64,000 bases of DNA from Henricia sp. BOLD:AAB3569 (Eukaryota > Echinodermata > Asteroidea > Spinulosida > Echinasteridae). Location: positions 868,001-932,000 of the forward strand of contig JBBELK010000068.1 in assembly GCA_037783545.1 (NCBI GenBank), read 5' to 3'. Shown piece by piece: positions 24,401 to 30,339 of this stretch (its first letter is position 1; each line of letters begins with the position of its first letter). The translations under genes and the position numbers were made by a program. The notes under the pieces are model-generated. The model did not search any database. It had not been told where the DNA came from and was given only the letters and a program-made list of their open reading frames with translations.

Positions 24401-26417
24401 TATCCGGTAAATGGCAATAGAAGCACACACCGTTCTACTCGAGTGCACATACAGAGAAGCAAATGTAAACATGTGCCCGCAAAATGACTGATCCAATGCC
24501 TGCGCTTGACGCCTGCATATGACCTTTATCTGGCAAATTCAAGAAGCGTGATGGAAAGCCAGCAAGTTCGGCTATTTTTTGGATAGAGCAGCTCAGCAGA
24601 AACTTCACGTCACTAGCTATTTACCGGTAAATGGATTTACCGGTAAAATTCCAGACGCTCAATAGAAACACGCCTGTAGAGTGGTTTTGTACAGTGGAAT
24701 AGTTTGGACATTTTACAGAGAGAATTTCACAAACTGGTCAACACCTCAGACCATGTGTTCATAGCCTAGTTGACATGGCAGAAAAGGTATTTTCTTTAAA
24801 AAAATAAAAACCTTAATTCACACACCCTAAATCAATGTTTCTTCAGCAAATTACCTTTTTGGTAATTACTTTTTGGTGGTAAACCGTTAAAAAACGGCAT
24901 GAATTTTACTGTTAATTGAAAGCATAGGTTGAGAAAACTACCTTGTAGAAATTTCAGCTTAGACATGTTAGATGGAGTAATACCTCAGAAAACCTGAAAA
25001 ATCCAAGCACGGTTTTTGTGCATAAATGAACGTCTCAAAACATTTTGTCATTTTTCTCATGAATGGGGGCAATACAGACGAAATAATTTCACAGGATGGT
25101 TACTACCAATAACTATCTTGATAACAAGTAAGCTTAAAGATAATACTTCAGATTTATTTTTGGAGGGTAATTATCAAACAAGTAGACAAGTGTCGTGTAG
25201 TCTATGGATTTCTTTCACATTTTGAATGTCACAAATTAAACACATTGGTACGATAACTAAATAGTAACACTGGAAGAAAAGGATACAAATCCAGCTTGGT
25301 AGTGGCGAACCAACTTCTGGAGTGCATTCAGTTGACGCTCATGTAATGTTACCTGTTTCATAAAAAAAAAACACAGCTATAAAGTAAGGGCAAAAATCAA
25401 CAACTATAACTGAAGCCTGGTACAGAAAAACCTGGGATATGTCTGGAAATTTCATCCCAAATAATTCAAAATATTGACCTTTCCCCGCTAATTTAGTTTT
25501 CAACGTAATTTTTTTATTGAGGGTCCAAATGTTACAAGACAAATTTAATACAAACATGTTACTTTGAGATATGAAATTTTACTGGAGATAATCAAGATTC
25601 AAAATCTTGTCTCCTGGAATTTAAAGATCAGTTGATATAAATTTCTGTACAAACTGGTATTTTTTTTACTGGGCTATTAGAAATAAAGACCACAGATGTT
25701 CTTCTTACCGAGTGTGGGTCTGTTAGCAGCTTGATAACCTTGCTGAAGTTGACAAATTGAATTTTGATTCCCTGTTGATTAAAAATCATACAAGTACATA
25801 ATACAGAAAGAATTATATATTGCATGGCTTTGAGGGTGATATGAAAATATACCGCATGAGTCATGAAAATACGGAACGAGCCGAAGGCAGACAGTTCACG
25901 TGTAAAATAGAAAATCCGAATTTGCATAAATCCTAGAGTCCTGCCTCTGCGCTATGGCTCTCATGTATAAGAGAGTCAAGCACCAGACTACCCGACTACG
26001 CATGCCATTGGCATTGATTGGCAGTTGTGAAACCGTAGGGCAAAATATCGACCCTCCGTGGCATCACAACTTTCGCACAATTTATTTTATTTATTTATAT
26101 ACCACATCCAACAGCAGAGGGACCGCCAATTACAGGAATGGGAGCAAGTGTGGTTGCGTGCCTTGCTCAAGCCCAAGGGCACAGGTGCCACAACCCGTCG
26201 CGGCCCGGAATCGAACCTACATTCTAGTACTAGCACAGGAACTTAAGTTCGACGCACTAGACCGCTCGGCCATAACACTCCACTTATAAATTATTCATAA
26301 CAAAAATAGAAATATTCCTACCTTTTTCAAACCAACGTCTTCGTCCTTTATAATGTGCCTGACCACCGGGACTGGGCATGCCGGGGCCGGCGGTTTCTGC
26401 ACGACTCCGGTTGCCAT
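3325..26417 (-). CDS. CFAP69: CFAP69 (cilia and flagella associated protein 69), 20 exons, C-terminus off the window
   Basis: This gene encodes an armadillo-like helical repeat protein of motile cilia and sperm flagella; the Chlamydomonas homologue FAP69 is a central-apparatus component. I recognised it from family-typical segments such as SHYDRQLRNDLL, GGRGNKRAQMRY, GLGHHRMMLATVD and ENMRAKIYALFCKIGF. Exons in transcript order: 26322-26417, 25709-25771, 25287-25352, 23986-24095, 23343-23419, 22369-22541, 21031-21191, 19495-19590, 18257-18322, 17587-17647, 15692-15784, 14515-14592, 12468-12687, 11596-11748, 10001-10116, 8970-9170, 7519-7711, 6357-6643, 4193-4318, 3325-3411. Every junction has GT/AG ends and compatible phase, giving 2523 nt or 841 codons with no stop. 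Vertebrate CFAP69 is about 940 residues, so roughly 100 C-terminal residues are missing and probably lie left of position 1. Start: the first ATG of an exon opening MATGVVQKPPAPACPVPVVR. Boundaries are by eye. Confidence 0.93.
3753..3887. mobile_element. TTAA-flanked palindromic MITE, family C copy 1
   Basis: This 135-bp near-perfect palindrome has ends AGGC...CTCGTCAGCAA and TTGCTGACGAG...GCCT and lies between TTAA (3749-3752) and TTAA (3888-3891). A second copy is at 22914-23046. Confidence 0.8.
4193..4318 (-). CDS. CFAP69: CFAP69 exon 19
   Basis: It holds 42 codons, EALLVITKSAEELAINVADT then QVDLLESQSQQDLLDEQEMY and AE, phase 0 both ends. It is a predicted charged helix. Acceptor TTCAG and donor GTGGGT. 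Confidence 0.9.
4462..4534 (+). tRNA. tRNA-Asn(GTT)-like sequence, probably pseudo/SINE-derived
   Basis: The acceptor GGCTTTA pairs with TGGAGCC, the D-stem is GCTC/GGGC, and the anticodon stem TCTGC/GCAGA encloses the loop ACGTTAA with anticodon GTT. The T-arm is one base short and pairs poorly. A fragment of the same sequence recurs at 21832-21873, which points to a retroposed copy rather than a working gene. Confidence 0.4.
5151..5513. mobile_element. Inverted-repeat element, copy 1
   Basis: It begins GGGACCAATTTCATAAAAC and ends TTTATGAAATAGGCCC. The same organisation and interior (CAGATACACAACTTTCAG, TCATCCCAAA) recur at 18769-19147. No coding sequence was seen. Confidence 0.7.
5990..6348. 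mobile_element. TTAA-flanked MITE, family A, 359 bp, at CFAP69 exon 18 donor
   Basis: Ends AGGAGCATGACCAGA and TCTGGTCACACTCCT are flanked by TTAA on both sides (5986-5989 and 6349-6352). It is about 98% identical, in inverted orientation and at equal length, to 43209-43567. TTAA duplication fits piggyBac-type mobilisation, but the AGG ends are not the usual piggyBac CCC. Confidence 0.85.
6357..6643 (-). CDS. CFAP69: CFAP69 exon 18
   Basis: It encodes DTQKPLMGAVQEQAGVVPLP through DVFENMRAKIYALFCKIGFS and EVTSELQQEGVRPITPDE. The donor GTACTTAA is fused to the TTAA target site of a 359-bp MITE (5990-6348), so this intron starts with a transposon. Confidence 0.94.
6955..7144. mobile_element. 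190-bp MITE with GGGGCTGTCC ends
   Basis: Inverted ends GGGGCTGTCCAAAGT and ACTTTGGACAGCCCC enclose non-coding sequence. Flanks read TTA and TTC, a possible decayed three-base target duplication of the PIF/Harbinger kind. Confidence 0.65.
7223..7461 (+). mobile_element. SINE with TGCCTTGCTCAAGGGCACA core, copy 1
   Basis: Segments GACACCGGGGAAATCCCC, GTGCCTTGCTCAAGGGCACA and AACCCGCAACCCCAAGTTTT are shared with 17787-18037 and 20068-20309. The right part resembles an inverted tRNA (CCACTCGGTCATGG). Confidence 0.75.
7519..7711 (-). CDS. CFAP69: CFAP69 exon 17
   Basis: It encodes TCSANMYNLILGCLLDLCEN, AKTVGHMLAWRNDENMTVAS and LLIKIWIQEERSMGVPRSDS. Phase 0 in, phase 1 out. The NLILG...D.CENAKTV.H and ASLLIK.W..EE motifs fit the family. 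Confidence 0.94.
7786..7895 (+). mobile_element. Truncated family A MITE end
   Basis: TTAA followed by AGGAGCGTGTCCAGA matches the family A terminus, but homology fades after about 110 bp and no right end is present. Confidence 0.55.
8365..8829. mobile_element. 465-bp TIR element, GGCTGCGTTCGGG ends
   Basis: The start GGCTGCGTTCGGGCGTGTAC and end TGTACCCCCGAACGCAGCC are inverted repeats. The interior is GC-rich with a second hairpin (GGGAGTGTGCTC / CGGAGTAG-like) and no coding potential. Confidence 0.65.
8970..9170 (-). CDS. CFAP69: CFAP69 exon 16
   Basis: It holds 67 codons, ELYGEKGVRVVLQYLKTNPK, KLCSGLGHHRMMLATVDAIW and CCVVGAYLNEDLFLEGQGAF in series. Phase 0 both ends. The KTNPKKL.SGLGH motif is diagnostic. 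Confidence 0.94.
9232..9322. repeat. Hairpin repeat
   Basis: TTTAAAACCAGCTAGG and CTGGGCGCTGATAA are mirrored by TTATCAGCGCCCAG and CCTAGCCGGTTTTAAA, giving a stem of about 35 bp. Confidence 0.65.
9330..9720 (+). repeat. Dispersed repeat shared with 14850-15290
   Basis: The two stretches share order and many blocks: CCATTCATA, TACCTTTTTGTGTA-like, AGTTGTTTTTG, TTGCTTTC.GG and CTGACTAGGGCGC, then GCGTAAACTGT.TAA. They look like diverged copies of one element. Confidence 0.5.
9841..9914 (-). repeat. tRNA-like SINE head
   Basis: On the minus strand it reads AGCTCGGTGGTCGAGTGCC, then AGTATGCAGGAGGTCGTGGG and a T-arm GTGGGTCCGAGTCCCAC: box A and box B of a polymerase III promoter. The tRNA fold is incomplete. 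Confidence 0.45.
10001..10116 (-). CDS. CFAP69: CFAP69 exon 15
   Basis: It encodes DILLSASHSETEDDIIDVEM then QSDMLSILSEVCEGDVHRK, with the conserved E.QSD.L.ILS..CE pattern. Acceptor TGTAG, donor GTACTT, phase 1 in and 0 out. Confidence 0.88.
10163..10633. mobile_element. 471-bp Harbinger-type MITE, TAA target duplication
   Basis: Ends GGGGCCGTCCATAAAGTACG and CATACTTTATGTACTGCCCC are inverted and flanked by TAA on both sides (10160-10162, 10634-10636). Three-base TAA duplications with GGG ends are characteristic of PIF/Harbinger. Confidence 0.7.
10656..10726 (-). repeat. tRNA-like pseudogene / SINE head
   Basis: The minus strand reads GCCTCAAAGCTCAGCTGATT then GAGCATCTGTCC and a T-arm TCTCGGGTTCAAATCCC. 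Acceptor pairing is imperfect, so it is a tRNA relic. Confidence 0.45.
10935..11512. repeat. Degenerate GACTCG/GACTTG fold-back element
   Basis: Both ends consist of many degenerate GACTCGGACTCGA or ACTTGACTTGAGACTC units arranged around a unique centre. Outer parts AGGGTTGTCATGACAC and GACTCGACTACAACACT are roughly inverted. Confidence 0.6.
11596..11748 (-). CDS. CFAP69: CFAP69 exon 14
   Basis: It encodes GHGNAFHGYGGRGNKRAQMR, then YCLHLIRSIISIGDASVTQD and LVDQGAINQFL. The glycine-rich GHGN.FHG.GGRGN loop is the best family fingerprint in the gene. Phase 1 in, phase 1 out. Confidence 0.94.
11818..12003 (+). repeat. Dispersed repeat, copy 2 of 3
   Basis: Copy of the 3034-3230 repeat, recognised by TTTTGCGCGTTTCACATGAA, GTACTGATGTACTTTCTTTT and GTTGCTATGTGGTGC. 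It ends with CAGACTGTTGGTTGCCAGGC, shared with 60735-60925. Confidence 0.65.
12106..12173 (-). pseudogene. 68-bp duplicate of the end of CFAP69 exon 13
   Basis: This segment repeats 12446-12513 at an offset of exactly 340 bp: the last seven bases of a MITE, the splice donor, and the last 46 bases of exon 13. It keeps the GTATAC donor but has no upstream acceptor of its own. Confidence 0.85.
12310..12452. mobile_element. TA-flanked ~140-bp MITE, copy 1
   Basis: Ends GACCCTTTGCACGGGCGGCC and CTGCCGGTGTAAAGGGTG surround a centre with CATGACAGGGGGCAG and CTGCCCTCTGTCATG. Copies are at 20479-20604, 28077-28215 and 29739-29878. It starts 16 bp beyond the CFAP69 exon 13 boundary. Confidence 0.8.
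12468..12687 (-). CDS. CFAP69: CFAP69 exon 13
   Basis: It encodes LLSEGHVLLALFSYVRGNEP through LQLHAMAAMCTVAP-like helices and CQGNTRLLLLMEWCVGK (73 codons plus one base). A MITE begins 16 bases beyond the exon, and the last 46 bases of the exon plus its donor are duplicated at 12106-12173. Confidence 0.92.
12735..13020. repeat. Family E MITE relative
   Basis: It shares AAATTTCAGCTACA, CAGAAAATCC, ATGCATGGTTTTTGTG and GTTGTCAA with the intact family E element at 36062-36431. Weaker relatives lie near 14240-14350, 24895-25115, 27560-27960 and 34600-34740. Confidence 0.6.
13179..13961 (+). mobile_element. 5'-truncated non-LTR retrotransposon 3' end
   Basis: It opens with a reverse transcriptase C-terminus reading IWNSLSAHLRTMSSLSSFKS then ALRQTYT and a stop, and ends in a (TAAA)n tail at about 13934-13961. 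A 286-bp part (13211-13496) is repeated in tandem at 13497-13782. Confidence 0.75.
13962..14130. mobile_element. 169-bp palindromic MITE
   Basis: Starts GTCTGACTT and ends AAGTCAGAC, with internal mirrored blocks TTGGTCTGTAATGTGC and ACTAGTGGCCTGTCTAATC. It abuts the tail of the LINE fragment. Confidence 0.75.
14515..14592 (-). CDS. CFAP69: CFAP69 exon 12
   Basis: It holds 26 codons, STEDFELKKLLINIIIVLSK then DVSMIP, phase 0 both ends, acceptor CTCAG and donor GTAAGT. Confidence 0.92.
14629..14771. repeat. Short element ending in GGATCTGCCCCTG
   Basis: CGGGCGCGGATCAAGG at one side and TTCCTGGATCTGCCCCTG at the other form imperfect inverted ends. Similar ends occur at 1662-1680 and 38021-38268. 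Confidence 0.45.
14850..15290 (+). repeat. Second copy of the 9330-9720 repeat
   Basis: It contains an internal direct duplication CATGTGCGGTTTTTGTGTG. It runs through CTGACTAGGGCGC and ends GATGCGTAAACTGTGTAAGG as in the other copy. Confidence 0.5.
15330..15672 (+). repeat. SINE-like repeat with two overlapping copies
   Basis: GGTACTGAAACCAAGGATTC and ACCTGTGAAGAGAAGACGA occur near 15336-15420, again near 15612-15672 in diverged form, and in part at 17697-17785. The middle carries GGGATTCAAACCAGGGCACG, a box-B-like sequence. Confidence 0.5.
15692..15784 (-). CDS. CFAP69: CFAP69 exon 11
   Basis: It holds 31 codons, ETGFAKQLILFATFQEVRSH then NALVRHLKLGT, phase 0 both ends. The GFAKQLILFATF motif is diagnostic. 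A nested Tc1-like element starts 24 bp upstream of the exon. Confidence 0.93.
15832..16268. mobile_element. 437-bp MITE nested in the Tc1-like element
   Basis: Ends GGGTCTGTCCACAGTAATGG and CCATTACTGTGGACAGACCC are flanked by AAAT on both sides. A 436-bp copy in opposite orientation is at 63355-63790, flanked by ATAT. A large internal palindrome surrounds ACATACATTTGTGAAAACC. Confidence 0.85.
16453..16774 (-). mobile_element. 5'-truncated LINE inserted into the Tc1-like element
   Basis: The minus strand encodes a retrotransposon reverse transcriptase C-terminus (AAPKLWNKLPGHIRNLRSLE, then KFKIEVKTYLFKLAFDL). It ends in an AT-rich tail and is flanked by GCATA duplications at 16448-16452 and 16775-16779. 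Confidence 0.8.
17319..17572. mobile_element. 254-bp TIR element next to CFAP69 exon 10
   Basis: Ends GACCGTATTCCTGAACGCGT and ACGCGTTCAGGAATACGGCC are flanked by TA. The interior is CpG-rich with GTACGTGCATACGTACGTGG. It begins 14 bases into the intron after exon 10. Confidence 0.8.
17587..17647 (-). CDS. CFAP69: CFAP69 exon 10
   Basis: It encodes NDLLVIATLIATVCPQAPFI after completing the split Arg. The donor GTAAGT is followed only 14 bases later by a TA-flanked MITE at 17319-17572. Confidence 0.93.
17787..18037 (+). mobile_element. SINE copy 2
   Basis: It has the same core as 7223-7461, ending GACCTAAACCGCTCGGCCAC before GGTACCCCA. It is fused at its right side to a truncated family A MITE. 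Confidence 0.75.
18040..18197. mobile_element. Truncated family A MITE (right end)
   Basis: Homology runs from TTGACGATATCC to the terminus GATCTGGACACGCTCCT followed by TTAA. The left end is missing where the SINE abuts. Confidence 0.65.
18257..18322 (-). CDS. CFAP69: CFAP69 exon 9
   Basis: It encodes ALQDAFSQQMTSGFSHYDRQ followed by LR. The acceptor ATGCAG and donor GTAAGT keep the phase. The FSHYDRQLRNDLL signature continues across this intron into exon 10. Confidence 0.93.
18769..19147. mobile_element. Inverted-repeat element, copy 2
   Basis: This is the second copy of 5151-5513, from GGGGCCAATTTCATAAAAC to TTTATGAAATAGGCCC. Confidence 0.7.
19495..19590 (-). CDS. CFAP69: CFAP69 exon 8
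   Basis: It completes the split Arg and encodes LLFRSIEILWNLLEHGNRDE then VAQQLSSFICVK, ending two bases into a codon before GTAAGA. The FRS.EILWNLLE motif is a family hallmark. Confidence 0.92.
19706..19930 (+). repeat. SINE-like repeat
   Basis: It contains AATAAATGGGTACCTGTGAG and ACTCCCCAGGGAGCTGAGG, a composition and order typical of tRNA-derived SINEs. I see no second copy in the window, so the call rests on resemblance. Confidence 0.4.
20068..20309 (+). mobile_element. SINE copy 3
   Basis: It has the same core as 7223-7461, from CGGCCAGAGACACCGG to CACTTGGCCACGGTACCCC. Confidence 0.75.
20479..20604. mobile_element. TA-flanked ~140-bp MITE, copy 2
   Basis: It runs from GACTTTTTGCACTGTCGGCC to GGCCGCCCGTGCAAAGGGTC, with ATGCATGATGCACGGTAACA in the centre. 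The right TA is not preserved. Confidence 0.75.
21031..21191 (-). CDS. CFAP69: CFAP69 exon 7
   Basis: It encodes SLALLEQDIDVKLHILDLLQ, then NLSAFSAPNCNKMLGAEAAS and RICSRMNDPEPTGR, a typical armadillo-like helix pair. It starts after TTTCCAG and ends two bases into the Arg codon. Confidence 0.9.
22369..22541 (-). CDS. CFAP69: CFAP69 exon 6
   Basis: It encodes YLMRVPSKDVRLQLASTLLN through MVEKSDVAETLVK, phase 1 in and phase 0 out. The acceptor is TAAG and the donor GTATGT. It includes the conserved LMRVPS.D.R.Q helix. Confidence 0.9.
22914..23046. mobile_element. TTAA-flanked palindromic MITE, family C copy 2
   Basis: This 133-bp palindrome starts AGGCAGAGGCTCGTCAGCAA, centred on CATGCCTTTGCTATGGAGC, with TTAA at 22910-22913 and 23047-23050. 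Confidence 0.8.
23343..23419 (-). CDS. CFAP69: CFAP69 exon 5
   Basis: It completes a split Ser codon and encodes LPFLKEKTSDATAYSQIVES followed by ISQLG, ending one base into the Gly codon before GTAAGA. The LPFLK...SD...QLG pattern is strongly family-like. Confidence 0.9.
23986..24095 (-). CDS. CFAP69: CFAP69 exon 4
   Basis: It encodes LMKDLVQVFKILNVCADRVL and DHSLYIRPMLDTLKIIR. It starts in phase 0 after CACCAG and ends two bases into a codon before GTTGGA. Length 110 nt fits the 77-nt exon that follows. Confidence 0.85.
24242..24675. mobile_element. 434-bp TIR element
   Basis: AGGCGTGTTTCTATTGAG and CTCAATAGAAACACGCCT are perfect inverted ends. Blocks of ACCGG and CCGGTAAA mirror further in. 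The interior is non-coding. Confidence 0.75.
25287..25352 (-). CDS. CFAP69: CFAP69 exon 3
   Basis: It holds 22 codons, from VTLHERQLNALQ to LVRHYQAGF, phase 0 at both ends, acceptor AACAG and donor GTATCC. The exon start sits directly on the acceptor and the first codon is GTA. Confidence 0.8.
25709..25771 (-). CDS. CFAP69: CFAP69 exon 2
   Basis: It holds 21 codons, GIKIQFVNFSKVIKLLTDPH plus S, with acceptor AACAG and donor GTAAGA, phase 0 at both ends. The NFSKVIKLL stretch matches the first conserved helix of the family. Confidence 0.85.
26091..26283 (+). repeat. SINE with TGCCTTGCTCAAG core
   Basis: It starts with a TTTATTTATTTATATACCAC block and contains GCCTTGCTCAAGCCCAAGGG and an inverted tRNA-like end (GACCGCTCGGCCATAACAC). 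It lies in CFAP69 intron 1. Confidence 0.55.
26322..26417 (-). CDS. CFAP69: CFAP69 exon 1 (start codon)
   Basis: It holds 32 codons from ATG at 26417, beginning MATGVVQKPPAPACPVPVVR and ending DEDVGLKK. The donor GTAGGA follows in phase 0. The proline-rich start is not conserved in the family, so this start rests on the ATG and the good splice fit to exon 2. Confidence 0.8.
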
Positions 26418-26910
26418 TTTCCGTGTGAACTCGTCGAACTCGAAGTTGTTACTGTTTTTCAAAGCCAAAGGGTCAAAGTTTGCCTAATTTCCGAAAAACC
26501 AAGAAAATTCATTTGTAGCATCGAAACATATGAACCAAAATCATCATTTTGCTAATTTTAAGATCTTTCTGACGTTAAAAACCCACATTTTCTAAAATAT
26601 TTCGCATGATTTTGAACGATGAAGCATGACAGCAGATACATCATGTATATGCATAACGTTGCTAGGGTAAGTGTATTCGCTGGTATCCTGTCACGACGAC
26701 ATATGCACGTAAATTGCTCGGTAACCAGTCATGTGCTGGGAAGCAAGGAGGATTGATAACCTGACGTGGCATATAACAAATGCATGTACTTCTTGCTTGG
26801 CTCCTGACCAAAATCAGACAAACTTTGGTTGCGCTCGCTTAGCTTCCCCAACTCTCATCGGAGAAAAATGTTCCCAAGAGTAAAACCCTCTCACGGTTTT
26901 TGCGATTTAA

Positions 26911-27396
26911 AGATAGTATACATGATTGGTAAACTGTTACAAATAGTGTTATCCCTCTGTGTGATTGAAGATATGCATGATTAAAACCAACCTGAGCAAA
27001 AACCAGCTCCGTGCCTCGTCTAACTTTTGAGAAAACAGTCAAAAAAGGGTTTGCAGTAATTTCGCCCCAAAACCACTTCGCCCTGAACTATTTCGCCCTG
27101 AACCACGGCCTGTGCACGAAGTGGTTTAGGGGCGAAGTGGCATTTGGGCGATGTAGTGTTTGGACGAAGAAATTTGGGGCGAAATGGCACTTGGGCGAAA
27201 TGGTTTTGGGGCAAATTGAATTTTCGTCTCATGAGACGAAAACTAATTGTTTTACTCATTTCTCAAAGACTATAGCACTTCAGACAAAACCATTTCAGGG
27301 GAAGTTTGATACGGTCATCATGTTTATATTGTGTAAGTTAGGCGTAAATCTGTGAACATTTCTGATTTTCGAGATTACCAATGATGTATACTGCCT
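26911..27396. mobile_element. TTAA-flanked MITE, family B copy 1 (486 bp)
   Basis: Ends AGATAGTATACATGATTGG and CCAATGATGTATACTGCCT lie between TTAA sites. The centre is an array of degenerate GGGGCGAARTGG units in both orientations. The 59499-59984 copy has the same length. Confidence 0.85.
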
Positions 27397-28076
27397 TTAA
27401 TGTCACGAAAAACTAAGCTAATTTAATAGCTAAATGCATTATTTTCCCATTAATTAGCCTTTTTGAAGTATGGCGGACACAATAGGAGGGCGCACTTTGA
27501 TTTGAAATAAAGACAGATTACACGGTTAGAAAATACAGAATTACATAACCAACTAACAATAATAATGTATCAATTTGTAGAAGTTTCAGTCACATAGATG
27601 CAGTATTACACTAATCACAATAAGTTAGAGATTTTGGCGAGTTGTAAATTTTTGATTTTTTTTTCTTCAAATGATTGTTTTCACCTATTCCAGTGACAAG
27701 GTGTGTCTGTCATGCAGATACAATTGTCTAATCATATACAAAATCATTCAAGCGGAATGCATACCCTCAAAATATCGAGTAGTGTACTTCAGAAAATCCG
27801 TTTAAAATCCATGCGTGGTTTTTGTGTTGAATGAATGTTCTAAATAATTTCTTTTTTTTTCAAATAAAGCCCCTTCAGTTGGCAATTTCTCCCACAAAGG
27901 AACCAATTTTACACGGGAAAAACCACGGTGTTTGTTACCATTGCTATAAACACTGTTAAGGCTCTCGCACACACTGAAAAATCTCGCTCGCGAGCTTCAA
28001 GAGTTGGCGAGACATATAGCCTTGGAAAAAAATTATCCGACCACCTACAACTCGACAACAAAAATAAGTACATATA

Positions 28077-28215
28077 GAGCTTCTGCTCCGGCGGCCATGA
28101 CAGGAGGCAGGTTTTCTTATTTAAATGATGCAACAATAGAACCACAAAGCACGTACTCATGCATGACACGGTGACAATGTGACTGCTCCCTGTCATGGCC
28201 GCCGTGCAAAGGCTC
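28077..28215. mobile_element. TA-flanked ~140-bp MITE, copy 3
   Basis: It runs from GAGCTTCTGCTCCGGCGGCC to GGCCGCCGTGCAAAGGCTC with TA on both sides. Confidence 0.8.
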
Positions 28216-28566
28216 TATTAAACAATTTGTTAAGGAACGTCTTAAAGTAATATTTGATGCCATGTAAGCCGACCGAGCTAATGACTATTGTCCAAGTCCA
28301 AACATCATAAACATAAGCCCAGTTGCTGCCGAAGAGGAGTGATTTTAAAAAAAAAAATCAAGACGTAGGTGGTCCAATTCGTTTACCCCAAGGCTGTATT
28401 ATTTAATTCATTAAATCAAACACGAGTTATTGACTTTTCCATATTGTGTAAACAAGACACAAACTTTAATACATATGAACTACATACAAGTGGACAAAAT
28501 CAATCTTATTCATAAACACTGAAACATAATGTTGAAATGTGACCTGCTCTTCAAAAAGGTAAAATA

Positions 28567-28872
28567 AAGGCGGATTCACCTATCGCGGAAAAATCACACT
28601 GTTCCATTGGTTTGTACACAAACTGGTTTGCCGCTTGTGCGCGGCCTTTCGCGACGCGCAAAACGTTTTGAGCTGGGTCAAACTTCAAATTTGTTGAACT
28701 TTGACCGCAGTGCGCTGACCTTTCCAACGCGCAGCCAATGAGGTATCAGAGAAGCCCCAAGTTACCAGAGTGGAATTTTCTATTTTGGAATAATCGGCGA
28801 TTGGGAGCTCATGCAATGCAGTGAGCGCAGCGCGAAAGTGTGATTTTTTCCGCGATAGTGTGTATCCGCCTT
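28567..28872. mobile_element. 306-bp TIR element
   Basis: Ends AAGGCGGATTCACCTATCGC and GCGATAGTGTGTATCCGCCTT are inverted. The left half (TTTGTACACAAACTGGTTTG, TTCGCGACGCGCAAAACG) reappears inverted at 46222-46335. Confidence 0.75.
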
Positions 28873-29339
28873 AAGTCGTGCAGGCTAGGTCGAGTTTTCG
28901 CGACCATAAGAAATCTGCGGAAGATTCACGCTCATTAAAATAAAATAAAAACAATGAAAATTTCTGGCGGTGCCAAGATGCCGCCAGGAATGCCCGTGTT
29001 CCGCCTGGAATTGCCATTAATTTTTGTTGGTATTTTAATAAGCGTGGATCTTGGCTGCGAAAACTCGACCTAGCCTGCGCGACTCAATTTACCTATAATT
29101 AATATCTAGGCATGCAGCGAATCAAACTGCCCCAGAGCAAAATATGTGGAAGACAGTTGTTTGTCATTGCTTCTAAAAAAATATATAAAATTTCACGTTT
29201 TTTCATGCTTAATATATATATTTCACTTAGTTTAAATATTTACTGACCTGCCACAACAAAATGAGAAATGTCCCCCAAATATCAAAACCACGTAATCGGC
29301 GCCTGAAGTGAATCGAGGCCATCGAAATCCTCAAGGACA

Positions 29340-29970
29340 ATACCGTACCCAAGACATCGGAATCTCCATCAAGGACATCGGAATCTCCATCAAGGACATC
29401 TGGCAGCCAATTCTCAAGACCAAGCCCTCCAGCCCCATGCCCCATTAATAGCAGCCTTCTGGGTCTTCTATACCAATGAAACCCTGCAACTAGTTCCCCC
29501 CTTATAGTTTGCCTTCTGGGTTTCCTATACCCACGGCACTTTGTATCTGTCACTACCAGCCACCAACTGACAAGCATCAGTGCACATCGGAATCTCCATC
29601 AACGACATCTGGCAGAGTAGCCCATTCTCAGACCAAGCCCTCCAGCCCCATGCCCCATTAGCACCCTTCTGGTTCTTCCATACCCATGGCACCCCTCTCG
29701 CCCCCACCCCCTATAGTTTGCCTTCTGGGTCTCCTATAGAGCCTTTGCACGGCGGTCATGACTGGGGCAGTCACATTGTCACCGTGTGTCATGCATGAGT
29801 AGGTGATTTGTGGTTCTATTGTTACATCATTTGAATAAGAAAACCTGCCCCCTGTCATGGCCGCCAGTGCAGAAGCTCTATACCCATGGCACTTTACCTC
29901 TCACTACCAGCCACCAACTGACACGCATCAGTGCATACGCACAGCACTACCCCCACCGGTGGGATCCTGT
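29340..29970 (+). repeat. Diverged tandem duplication, ~180-bp unit
   Basis: CATCTGGCAG, CCAAGCCCTCCAGCCCCATG, TATAGTTTGCCTTCTGGGT and CACTACCAGCCACCAACTGA occur in order in 29397-29580 and again in 29605-29940. The second copy is interrupted by a MITE. Upstream, GGAATCTCCATCAAGGACAT is itself repeated. Confidence 0.75.
29739..29878. mobile_element. TA-flanked ~140-bp MITE, copy 4, with empty site
   Basis: It runs from GAGCCTTTGCACGGCGGTC to GGCCGCCAGTGCAGAAGCTC and is flanked by TATA on both sides. The neighbouring duplicate reads CCTATACCC without the element, which defines its ends. Confidence 0.88.
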
Positions 29971-30243
29971 AAGGGATTGTGAAAGGGATTCAGCCAGGCA
30001 TCTAGCTACCCAATCACCACACAGCACTTCACGGTTCATCGAGTCCAAGCCCTCTACATAAACCAGCTACCGCTAGTCTCTGGCAGTCTCCTGATGATGA
30101 ACAGAGCATACTGTTCGAAACATTGAGAAACCAAATAGATTCAATACATGGTGCCACTGTAAACCCATTACTTAATGATCCCTTAACCAAGTTAAAATTT
30201 ACTGAAAATTAAACAATGAAGATCATGTTCAATAATGGTAACA

Positions 30244-30339
30244 TTATTTATATCTAGAGGTTTTGGCCCACATATCTGGGTTGTCTCCGAGGGTCTCTTT
30301 CAGTGCATCTGTGCACTCCGAAAGCCTCTTGACAATTTC
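30244..30339 (-). CDS. Aldo-keto reductase exon 8 (stop)
   Basis: It encodes EIVKRLSECTDALKETLGDN then PDMWAKTSRYK and TAA at 30244-30246. Acceptor TTTTCAG. It lies 3.8 kb upstream of the CFAP69 start on the same strand. Confidence 0.88.
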   Translation of the reverse strand, partial: EIVKRLSECTDALKETLGDNPDMWAKTSRYK

